Assembly (NCBI GenBank): GCA_027531445.1 | Contig: JAPZRK010000078.1 | Location: forward strand, 1-60,375 | DNA: 60,375 bases | Direction: 5' to 3' | Source of the DNA: Leptospira sp. | Lineage (GTDB): Bacteria; Spirochaetota; Leptospiria; Leptospirales; Leptospiraceae | In this document: piece after piece, positions 53,648 through 59,720 of the stretch | How the letters are laid out: each line of letters begins with the position of its first letter | How positions within the stretch are numbered: the first letter of the stretch is position 1 | Program-made: the position numbers and the translations under genes | Notes under the pieces: generated by a model | What the model saw: the letters and a program-made list of their open reading frames with translations, nothing else | Databases searched by the model: none | Told to the model about the DNA's origin: nothing

Positions 53648-54207
53648 AATTCTACATCAGTATTTGTTATACGGGAATGTCAATTGAAATATTAAGGATT
53701 AATGATACAATGAATAACAAAATACAATTAAATTTAAAGGTATCGGATAGGTTACTTTAACGCATTGGAAATAGGTAAAAGTTTTTTTAAGATCCGGTTC
53801 CCAAATCCAGAATTTTTGTGTACTATATTTGACATAATTTAAATGATAGAAAGCCAGTCGGCGAAAGTGGCAACTTTATTTCCGGCTGCGAAAGCTATAT
53901 CTTTTGACCCACCTGAGGTTCCAGATGCGAGTTAACACGCAAAATACGCAAAAATGGCGCCATACGTATCACTTCATTTTCCAAGGCGAGCTCAACTGCA
54001 CTGTCTTTAGGTGGTGTGCCGGCGACGAAGCCAAAATCAAATATGAGCGTCGGTTGAATGCTGACGTTTCCCTCGACCTCAGCCATCCATGGCTTCGTTG
54101 CGATAATTTCGCTTCCTATGGGTCGCTCAATTCTCGCTCGGGTTCCCGTTCAAGTCCCTCAGGTTTTGTATAGTAGGTATGTTTGGTTGTGTGAAAAGGA
54201 GGATTCT
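53648..54207. other. Intergenic region before the IS element
   Basis: About 560 bp without a convincing gene. The first half is AT-rich; from about 53830 it changes to a GC-richer composition unlike the flanks. Short open frames on both strands here (for instance about 63 codons on the minus strand, 53895-54086) have no ribosome site or recognisable product. The left inverted repeat of the IS lies at 54149-54160. Confidence 0.55.
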
Positions 54208-55412
54208 TTGCGGGCGGGATTCTCATCACCAATCCCCACACCGAAGGCGAGTACCAACCCATCTGCGAAACCGCCAAACATCTCGATTGGTGATGACAAC
54301 CCCGCCCGCATCCAGACTAACTTCTACAAACACCTCCACATAAGTCCTCTTAAGAATCCAACTATAGAAAGACATTATGCAAACCTTACACTCTCCATCC
54401 TATCTCAGCTCTATGGAAAGAACTGTGATTGTGAGAAGCCAAATCTAGTATTCCACAAGTTAAAGAAGAGACCTACCTCGGCAAGGTGTAGCAACTGTCA
54501 CAAGCAAGTCTCTATAACAAGCAAGACTCCATTCGCAGGATGCAAACTGCCACTTGGATATATATCATATATATTACACGATGCAATTCTGCAATATCCG
54601 AAGGTTGTCACATCAGCAGAGATAGCAAAGAAGCTAAACCTTCCATACAAATCAGCTTATTACCTTAAGAGACGCCTCCAAGCTCTGACCTCCATGATGA
54701 ATGAGAAGATAAGAACCAAGGTATATAACGAGCTAAGGAAGGAGTATGATGATGCTCCATTCACACTTCCGAATAACGAGGACTTACGACCGATTTTAAA
54801 GGGTAAATCTGTAGCTAGTGCCGATGTAGTCGTGTTGTATTCCTCATCACTCAAAGCCAACAAATACAGATCGAGACGGTTTAGAACTGGATCATCGAGT
54901 ATCTATCTCTCGAACAAACTTGGTGGTGAGCAGAAAGGTGTGATGGTGCATACGATTGGCATCAAAGGTAGACATTCCTTTTATAAGAGCATACCGCTGA
55001 CACGACAAGAGTATCTCACCTCTGATCTAGACAAGACCATACCACGCAATACACCTCTCTTTACTGATGAAGGTTACAAGTTCATCTGGGATCGTAAGAA
55101 CCATAAGATGGTGAACCACAGTAAGAAGAGCAAGAATCCAAGATACAACTTGAGTAGAGAACGATGGGTAAGCAAGGAAGGTGTGACTAGTAACATTGCT
55201 GAAGGTCGTAATAACTTACTCAAAGGCTCCTTCCGATCTTATGGCTATATATCTCCCAAGTGGAGCCAAGCGTATCTGAGTGAAATTAGCTTTTATGGCA
55301 ATCTGAGGTTCGAGGAAGGATTGGCTAGGTTGCTTTTTACGGGTTTTGGAGAGAGCGGAGATGCATCGATTGTGGGGAAAAGTGATGCTTTATGCGGGCG
55401 GAGGGACTTGAA
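54149..55412. mobile_element. IS1595-like insertion sequence
   Basis: A 1.26-kb interval bounded by a perfect 12-bp inverted repeat, TTCAAGTCCCTC at 54149-54160 and GAGGGACTTGAA at 55401-55412. A second subterminal inverted pair, CATCACCAATCCCCACA at 54224-54240, matches the reverse of 55371-55387 at 14 of 17 positions. Between them lies one transposase gene whose last codons run through the right repeat. I found no clear target-site duplication, so the outer limits are provisional. The left side appears about 50 nt longer than the right between the two repeat pairs. Confidence 0.6.
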
Positions 55413-55437
55413 TTCCTCAGCCTTCCTGAGAATATAA
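54208..55437 (+). CDS. IS1595-family (ISXO2-like) transposase
   Basis: A 409-residue transposase. The N-terminal part has the zinc ribbon CDCEKPNLVFHKL...ARCSNCHKQ with SITSKTPFAGCKLPLGY, then a helix-turn-helix-like EIAKKLNLPYKSAYYLKRRL. The DDE domain shows SADVVVLYSSSL, the second Asp in PLFTDEGYKF with KMVNHS, and the third acid in IAEGRNNLLKGSFRSYGYISPKW. I start it at TTG 54208 because AAGGAGG lies 5 nt upstream; the frame is open to ATG 54058. The last 25 residues pass through the IS end and look unrelated, so the natural stop was probably lost or lies in the flank. Confidence 0.8.
   Translation: MRAGFSSPIPTPKASTNPSAKPPNISIGDDNPARIQTNFYKHLHISPLKNPTIERHYANLTLSILSQLYGKNCDCEKPNLVFHKLKKRPTSARCSNCHKQVSITSKTPFAGCKLPLGYISYILHDAILQYPKVVTSAEIAKKLNLPYKSAYYLKRRLQALTSMMNEKIRTKVYNELRKEYDDAPFTLPNNEDLRPILKGKSVASADVVVLYSSSLKANKYRSRRFRTGSSSIYLSNKLGGEQKGVMVHTIGIKGRHSFYKSIPLTRQEYLTSDLDKTIPRNTPLFTDEGYKFIWDRKNHKMVNHSKKSKNPRYNLSRERWVSKEGVTSNIAEGRNNLLKGSFRSYGYISPKWSQAYLSEISFYGNLRFEEGLARLLFTGFGESGDASIVGKSDALCGRRDLNSSAFLRI
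54210..54309 (+). repeat. 25-bp near-perfect inverted repeat at the transposase start
   Basis: The left arm 54210-54234 (begins GCGGGCGGGATTC) and right arm 54285-54309 (ends CCCCGCCCGC) match at 23 of 25 positions around a 50-nt loop. The stem begins at the last base of the TTG start codon, directly after the ribosome site. In the mRNA this would be a very stable hairpin over the first 34 codons. GCGGGCG recurs at 55394-55400 by the right IS end. Confidence 0.75.
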
Positions 55438-55463
55438 ACTAACAAGCATTTATTTACATTTCA

Positions 55464-55485
55464 GTGTTATACGATAATATAACAC
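55464..55485. promoter_or_regulatory. Perfect palindrome abutting the integrase start codon
   Basis: GTGTTATA (55464-55471) and TATAACAC (55478-55485) are perfect 8-bp arms around CGATAA, ending on the base before the integrase ATG. There is no Shine-Dalgarno sequence before that ATG. The palindrome contains a GATAAT that could serve as a -10 element. If so, the site would be both promoter and operator and the mRNA nearly leaderless. This is inference from sequence only. Confidence 0.6.
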
Positions 55486-56319
55486 ATGAAAAGAAAAATC
55501 TCATTAAGTAAAGTTAAGTTTACCCTTCTAAACAAAAGAGATAGAAACCGAGTCCAATTCTATTTCAAGACAGCTAACACAAAAACCATAGATCCCGAAA
55601 CGGTCGTAAACTTCCTCTTGGAACGTAGAAGATCAGGGATCTCCACTAAGACGCTTAAAGCTGACAAATTCGCCTTATTGCTTGCTGTTAAATTATCGAC
55701 AGTAGGAGATCCAGACTTTGACGGTTTTCCGGAATTGTTGCATAAAATAATCAAAGATTCGATTAAACTAAAGTCAGCAAATAACCGTCTCAGAGAATCC
55801 GATCTTGTTAGCTTAGATGAGATGTCCCAAATCATCAAGCACACAAGCAATAGAACGCGCGTTTTAAGCCTTTTCCTATGGACTACAGGCATTAGGCCGG
55901 GTGAGATCACCAGGATCAAACTGAAGGACTGTAAGAGGCTCAAGGACGGCTTTGTGGAGATCCGGATCAACGGCAAGCAAGAGCGAATCCGGTTTATACT
56001 GATTCCAGATTCCTTATATGATCAGATTCTTTCCGTCTTTTCCGGATCATCTCATCTTTTTGAATCTGTGACAGGTGAGCCGCTTTCCGTGAATGCAATC
56101 GAGAAAATTATCTATAAGATCGGAAAGAACCTCCTTCACCGAAGAGTCTACCCGTATCTATTTCGGCATACGTTCGCCACCAATCAGATCAAAGATGGAA
56201 ACGATTTGGGGGCAGTATCCGAATTCATGGGAAACAGTCCGGACATACTCGCACGAACCTATCTCCATTCCGATCTCACAAAAGATGCAGTCCTAAAAAA
56301 TTTCAAGAAAATAGCATAA
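55486..56319 (+). CDS. Tyrosine recombinase / integrase with atypical catalytic residues
   Basis: A 277-residue site-specific recombinase. The catalytic domain starts at about 105: R137 in TTGIRPGE, a likely K164, R227 in YLFRHTFATN and the nucleophile Y259 in ARTYLHSD. Two positions normally His are changed: Tyr224 in place of the first His of HxxR, and Asn250 in place of the GH (FMGN). The N-terminal 100 residues are a SAM-like core-binding domain. It sits between the IS and the replication genes and probably marks one end of an integrated element; activity of the changed site is uncertain. Confidence 0.88.
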   Translation: MKRKISLSKVKFTLLNKRDRNRVQFYFKTANTKTIDPETVVNFLLERRRSGISTKTLKADKFALLLAVKLSTVGDPDFDGFPELLHKIIKDSIKLKSANNRLRESDLVSLDEMSQIIKHTSNRTRVLSLFLWTTGIRPGEITRIKLKDCKRLKDGFVEIRINGKQERIRFILIPDSLYDQILSVFSGSSHLFESVTGEPLSVNAIEKIIYKIGKNLLHRRVYPYLFRHTFATNQIKDGNDLGAVSEFMGNSPDILARTYLHSDLTKDAVLKNFKKIA

Positions 56320-56329
56320 AGAGGAAAAA

Positions 56330-56518
56330 ATGTCCAGTCTCTCAAATCATAAGTTAAAAGAACCTATTCTCATACCAGCTAACAATTTAATAGATACCAT
56401 CTGCACTTTGTGCGGAGGCGAATCAAAGTTATATCAATTTGGACTTTGTCGCTTTTGTTTGAATAAAAGATTCAGGGATATGAAAGAAGATTTCAAAAAG
56501 AATGGAGTGAAATTCTAA
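56330..56518 (+). CDS. Small zinc-ribbon protein
   Basis: A 62-residue protein with two CxxC pairs (C25-TL-C28 and C40-RF-C43) and a basic helical tail (LNKRFRDMKEDFKKNG). AGAGGAAAAA precedes the ATG. It is followed by the replication protein with a TAATG overlap of one base, so the two are coupled. Small ribbon proteins at this position in phages and satellites are often transcriptional activators (Ogr/Delta-like), but this is only an analogy. Confidence 0.7.
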   Translation: MSSLSNHKLKEPILIPANNLIDTICTLCGGESKLYQFGLCRFCLNKRFRDMKEDFKKNGVKF

Positions 56519-57966
56519 TGATTGAGTCAGTCCAAAAGGAACTTCAAAAGAACATTCCAGCAAAATACTACGATAGCTTTTTTAAGAAAATGACAGTCGT
56601 GAAAATGAATGATTCCAGAATCGTCTTCGGATTGGATGGATCCAGTGCGCTCACTGTAAAGAAGCATATTGAGAATAAATACTTTGATCAATTGGATCTT
56701 GCCGTAGCAAATTCAGTAGGCAAGAGAAAGGTTGAACTAATTGTTCTAGAGAAGATAGATACAACCAAGCCCGTCAAACAATCCGACAAGATTGACTATG
56801 ATGGAGAGGTGCACAAACTCGAATCTTATATCAAAGAGAATGTAGATATAAGATTCAATGAAGTCTTCCTGAATTTAGAGCACAAGCCGAAGGGAGCAAA
56901 GAATTACATCACTTGGAGCGATAGAGATTTTTCGGATCTCTATCTCAATATCCGAAGATTGAAAGAATATAAGTATACTTCTAAAGATACTTTGCTTTCT
57001 ATTTTGGGATCCTCTTTCATTCCTACTTACCATCCAATCAAAGATTATTTCAATACTCTTGAGCCATGGGATGAGAAAATAGATTGGATCGGTCGAGTAT
57101 GCTCTTGTCTCAAAGTCTCGAATGAATTAGATTTTAGATCTTACCTGGAAAAGTGGTGCATCAGATCCGTTTACTCTCTGTTTAGTGATAATGATTTTTC
57201 TAATGAACATTGTCTCATCATCCAATCAAGACAGGGATGGTTTAAGTCTACTTTCATCAATGGTCTGATTCCGAAGCTTTTAAAACCTTACTATAACTCT
57301 CGGATCCCGGAAGACTTACGTTCTAAGGATTTGGTCGTAGCTGCTTCAAAGATTTGGATTTGGTTTCTCGATGAAATCGACAAGATCACCTCCAAAAGAG
57401 AAGCCGCCGATCTAAGAGACTTCCTTTCTAGTAAAGGATCCTTCCAACGGGCTGCCTATGCCCGCAATGAGCAAAGGTTCAACCGGATCACAAACTTCAT
57501 CGCTGCTTGTAACAAGGTAGAGTTTTTGGTGGATGATACCGGGAACCGAAGGTTTATCATCTTTTCACTTGCAGAACCTATCCAGATAGACAAGTTTCAA
57601 AAAATTCCTATGGAGAGATTTTGGGCACAAGTCTTTCATTTATACAAGAACATTCGATGGAACCAAATCCATTGGACAGCGAACGAACAAAAAGAGATCC
57701 AAGAAAATAATCTCCAATACGAATACTCAAACAATGAATATGAGATCATTCTGAAATACTTCCGACCACTTAACCAAGAAGACTATGATAAAAAGAATAA
57801 GAATCATAAGTGGATGAGTGCTACTGAGATTTTCCTTTTCATCCAAGAGAAACATCCTGGATTCAAGATGGATACTCGCTGGATTGGTCGCGGTCTAGCA
57901 AAAATGAAATTTGAATACCATCGAACTTCAAGCAGTCGGACGTTTCTAGTAAAATGCGAGCAATGA
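56518..57966 (+). CDS. Replication protein: DnaA domain I-like N-terminus fused to VapE-type helicase
   Basis: A 482-residue protein. Residues about 1-80 resemble the DnaA N-terminal domain (VQKELQKNIPAKYYDSFFKKM, then SRIVFGLDGSSALTVKKHIE, FDQLDLAVAN, KVELIVLEK). From about 140 to 400 it is a VapE/VirE-like superfamily 3-type ATPase: IIQSRQGWFKSTF as a variant Walker A (Q239-G-W-F-K243-S-T), Walker B WFLDEIDK with D285-E286, and NFIAACNKVEFLVDDTGNRRF as sensor-1-like. A C-terminal winged-helix-like part follows. Such proteins start replication of satellites and plasmids. Walker A lacks the usual Gly before Lys. Confidence 0.72.
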   Translation: MIESVQKELQKNIPAKYYDSFFKKMTVVKMNDSRIVFGLDGSSALTVKKHIENKYFDQLDLAVANSVGKRKVELIVLEKIDTTKPVKQSDKIDYDGEVHKLESYIKENVDIRFNEVFLNLEHKPKGAKNYITWSDRDFSDLYLNIRRLKEYKYTSKDTLLSILGSSFIPTYHPIKDYFNTLEPWDEKIDWIGRVCSCLKVSNELDFRSYLEKWCIRSVYSLFSDNDFSNEHCLIIQSRQGWFKSTFINGLIPKLLKPYYNSRIPEDLRSKDLVVAASKIWIWFLDEIDKITSKREAADLRDFLSSKGSFQRAAYARNEQRFNRITNFIAACNKVEFLVDDTGNRRFIIFSLAEPIQIDKFQKIPMERFWAQVFHLYKNIRWNQIHWTANEQKEIQENNLQYEYSNNEYEIILKYFRPLNQEDYDKKNKNHKWMSATEIFLFIQEKHPGFKMDTRWIGRGLAKMKFEYHRTSSSRTFLVKCEQ

Positions 57967-57987
57967 CAAGATGACATCTATGACATC
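57963..57987 (+). repeat. Short iteron-like direct repeats after the replication gene
   Basis: ATGACATC occurs at 57971-57978 and 57980-57987, spaced by nine, with a partial third copy ATGACAAG at 57963-57970 overlapping the stop codon of the replication gene. Direct repeats next to a replication initiator can be origin iterons. Three short copies is weak evidence. Confidence 0.3.
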
Positions 57988-58024
57988 ATTTCAGGATTTT
58001 TAGACTAAAAGGAGAATTGAGGAT

Positions 58025-58186
58025 ATGGAAAAGATAGAGGAAGTTAAACAATCAATAAAGGAAGAGGCCGAGAAAAAGGCATGGTCTCTTTTTCCTGGAG
58101 ACCGTGATCAAGTGTTAGATGATATTGATTACTACAAGAGGTGCATTTTTCTTCAAGGCGTAGATTTCGTGCTAAATAAAACATAA
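58025..58186 (+). CDS. Small acidic/helical hypothetical protein
   Basis: A 53-codon ORF starting MEKIEEVKQSIKEEAEKKAW and ending VDFVLNKT. AAGGAG lies about 10 nt before the ATG, which supports translation. The first half is a charged amphipathic helix. The gene follows the replication protein by 58 nt. No function is recognised. Confidence 0.55.
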   Translation: MEKIEEVKQSIKEEAEKKAWSLFPGDRDQVLDDIDYYKRCIFLQGVDFVLNKT

Positions 58187-58200
58187 GGAGAATTAAGAAT

Positions 58201-58302
58201 ATGGAACAATGCACAGTTACAAATATGGAAGGAATTATTATGATCTTATCTTACACAAGTGTTTGGTTCGCCGGTTACAGCTTTGCAAAAATGCAAAAGT
58301 AA
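58201..58302 (+). CDS. Very small hypothetical membrane-associated peptide
   Basis: A 33-codon ORF (MEQCTVTNM..., ending FAGYSFAKMQK) with an AAGGAG about 10 nt upstream, 14 nt after the previous gene. The middle IIMILSYTSVWFAGYSFA is hydrophobic enough for one membrane segment. Support is only the ribosome site and tight packing, so the call is tentative. Confidence 0.4.
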   Translation: MEQCTVTNMEGIIMILSYTSVWFAGYSFAKMQK

Positions 58303-58319
58303 ATTCTTAGGAATCTTCT

Positions 58320-58649
58320 ATGAACACAACACAACCGGAAATCAAATTCTCTCACCACTACTTTAAACTAAAGACACTTGGTGGTTATGTGGAAGAAGCT
58401 CACTTGCTTGCGGTCATACGTGTTGACTTAGAAGACCTTCCTCCGATGTTCAAAAATTTTGATACATATTATGAAGGAGGCAAGTATCCTTTGCCGGAGT
58501 TCGGTGAGTATATTATGCTTTTGTTTCAAAAGTCTGGATGGTGGGCATTATTCCCAACACTCCGAAGATACACACCGGAGAAGTATTCATACTATAAAGA
58601 GTTAATCGGACAAACCTTCAAAGTCATCATAAAGGAGTTTAAGCCATGA
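58320..58649 (+). CDS. Hypothetical protein
   Basis: A 109-residue cytoplasmic protein of no recognised family, with a good upstream AGGA and ATG. Composition is Tyr, Phe and Lys rich (KFSHHYFKLKTLGGYVEEAHLL, PEKYSYYKELIGQTFKVIIKEF). Its stop overlaps the next gene's start by 4 nt (ATGA), so it is coupled within the element's early operon. Confidence 0.65.
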   Translation: MNTTQPEIKFSHHYFKLKTLGGYVEEAHLLAVIRVDLEDLPPMFKNFDTYYEGGKYPLPEFGEYIMLLFQKSGWWALFPTLRRYTPEKYSYYKELIGQTFKVIIKEFKP

Positions 58650-58879
58650 TGGACAAGTATCCAAAAAACTTTCATATTGATCTTAAAGAACAACAAATCG
58701 AGAGACTGAGAGCCGAGATTGTCTTTTCAGATTTAGAATCGGCATCTCTAGAACATCAAATGAAAATGATTAGGATGAAACTTAAACAGCTAGGAGCCAC
58801 TAGAAAGATTTCATTGAGAAGGCTCACTGAGCTTTGTAAGGACTATGATGGAATGGTATTGCCGAAAGAAGGGGCATAG
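58646..58879 (+). CDS. Hypothetical coiled-coil protein
   Basis: A 77-residue protein, mostly helical with coiled-coil character (LKEQQIERLRAEIVFSDLESASLEHQMKMIRMKLKQLG). It starts at the ATG overlapping the previous stop by 4 nt. It resembles other small phage-type helical accessory proteins in shape only. It ends one base before the next start. Confidence 0.6.
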   Translation: MMDKYPKNFHIDLKEQQIERLRAEIVFSDLESASLEHQMKMIRMKLKQLGATRKISLRRLTELCKDYDGMVLPKEGA

Positions 58880-58880
58880 G

Positions 58881-59120
58881 ATGAGCGCAGAGAGTAAACA
58901 TACACCGGAATCAGTAGCAAGAGCCTACATGGAGTCAGTCGACTTAAAACCGTATTGGGCAAAGGAATTAGAAAAGATAGATTCCCAAATGGAAGTCTTT
59001 CAAGAGAAGATCTCTTCTCAGATTTGTGAATTAAACTTCTATCAAACTGAGTTTGAAAAGTTAAAATCAAAAAGAGTCACTATTTTACAGAACATCAAAC
59101 AACCAGGGTTATTCGCATGA
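58881..59120 (+). CDS. Hypothetical coiled-coil protein
   Basis: A 79-residue protein from the ATG at 58881 (an in-frame ATG at 58845 would overlap the previous gene by 35 nt). AAGGGGCATAGG gives a weak ribosome site. The C-terminal half is a coiled coil (ELEKIDSQMEVFQEKISSQI, LNFYQTEFEKLKSKRVTILQ). It overlaps the next gene by 4 nt. Its helical build resembles the genes on either side, suggesting they may form a complex. Confidence 0.6.
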   Translation: MSAESKHTPESVARAYMESVDLKPYWAKELEKIDSQMEVFQEKISSQICELNFYQTEFEKLKSKRVTILQNIKQPGLFA

Positions 59121-59428
59121 ATCTAGATCTAAATCCGGCTGAATTGTATTTTACTGCTCTTGGTTTAAGAGGTATTTACGAGACTCAGCTAAAGAAACTT
59201 AACTCCATGAAAGAGGAGTATGAAAATAAAATCAAAATTCTTTCTGAAGAAAAGTATGAAAATAGAATCAAAAATCTTTCTGAAGAAAAGGAAGAAGGTG
59301 ATTCTCTTTCGGAGATTGGAGATCACTTTAAGGCAATGGTAACACTTGGACATGAGACAAAAGTTGTAAAAAGCCTTTTAGAGAAGATCAATGTAATCAA
59401 TAAGCAACAAACTAAGGAAGGTGTTTAG
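59117..59428 (+). CDS. Hypothetical coiled-coil protein with internal 12-residue repeat
   Basis: A 103-residue helical protein. Residues about 35-58 contain the repeat YENKIKILSEEK / YENRIKNLSEEK, a tandem duplication in the DNA (59219-59254 and 59255-59290, 34 of 36 bases identical). The rest is Lys/Glu-rich coiled coil (KAMVTLGHETKVVKSLLEK). It starts in the 3' end of the previous gene (ATGA). No function recognised. Confidence 0.6.
   Translation: MNLDLNPAELYFTALGLRGIYETQLKKLNSMKEEYENKIKILSEEKYENRIKNLSEEKEEGDSLSEIGDHFKAMVTLGHETKVVKSLLEKINVINKQQTKEGV
59219..59290 (+). repeat. 36-nt tandem duplication inside the coiled-coil gene
   Basis: Two directly adjacent 36-nt copies differ at only two positions (A/G and T/A). 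The unit encodes 12 residues, so the frame is kept. Near identity points to a recent slippage event in a repeat that lengthens a coiled coil by about three and a half helical turns. Confidence 0.85.
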
Positions 59429-59430
59429 CC

Positions 59431-59592
59431 ATGAATTGTGAAGAATCAAACATATTTTTAAAAGTGATTGCTGATAGTCCAAAACTAGTTGAGGCAATGA
59501 TTTTCTTTACTTGGCTTATAGCCGTTTTTGTTTTTCTGCTTATCTTTATTTGTGGTGCAGAAATCTTATATTGTAGGTTAAAAAGAAAATGA
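59431..59592 (+). CDS. Small single-pass membrane protein
   Basis: A 53-codon ORF with one strong transmembrane helix (about 24-41, IFFTWLIAVFVFLLIFIC) followed by a basic end RLKRK. It is 2 nt after the previous gene and overlaps the next by 4 nt (ATGA). AAGGAAGGTG lies before the ATG. The topology (N-terminal acidic part, basic tail) is that of a small phage-type membrane protein; a holin-like role is only a guess. Confidence 0.55.
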   Translation: MNCEESNIFLKVIADSPKLVEAMIFFTWLIAVFVFLLIFICGAEILYCRLKRK

Positions 59593-59681
59593 CACCGAGT
59601 GAAATTCTTTCTCTTGTGCTTCTTCTCTGTGGTCTTGGTGGGATACTCCTCCTCGATGAGCACCTAAACAAACACGATTAA
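59589..59681 (+). CDS. Very small membrane peptide
   Basis: A 30-codon ORF (MTPSEILSLVLLLCGLGGILLL, then DEHLNKHD), with one hydrophobic segment of about 16 residues. It is tied to the previous membrane protein by an ATGA overlap, the same coupling seen through the operon, which is the main support for it. Function unknown; it may act with the gene before it. Confidence 0.45.
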   Translation: MTPSEILSLVLLLCGLGGILLLDEHLNKHD

Positions 59682-59720
59682 CTCTTGACAAACCTTTGAT
59701 CCATGTTCTCACACTAGGAC

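Noticed and set aside
53895..54086. A 63-codon open frame on the minus strand
   Set aside because: It has no ribosome site and no recognised product, and overlaps other open frames in the same GC-richer segment. Treated as intergenic.
54058..54207. Longer N-terminus for the transposase from ATG 54058
   Set aside because: The extra 50 codons include the IS end and show no transposase-like sequence. The TTG at 54208 has a perfect AAGGAGG.
54210..54309. Integron attC-like site
   Set aside because: The imperfect palindrome suggests attC, but I see neither the RYYYAAC/GTTRRRY ends nor any gene cassette or integron integrase nearby.
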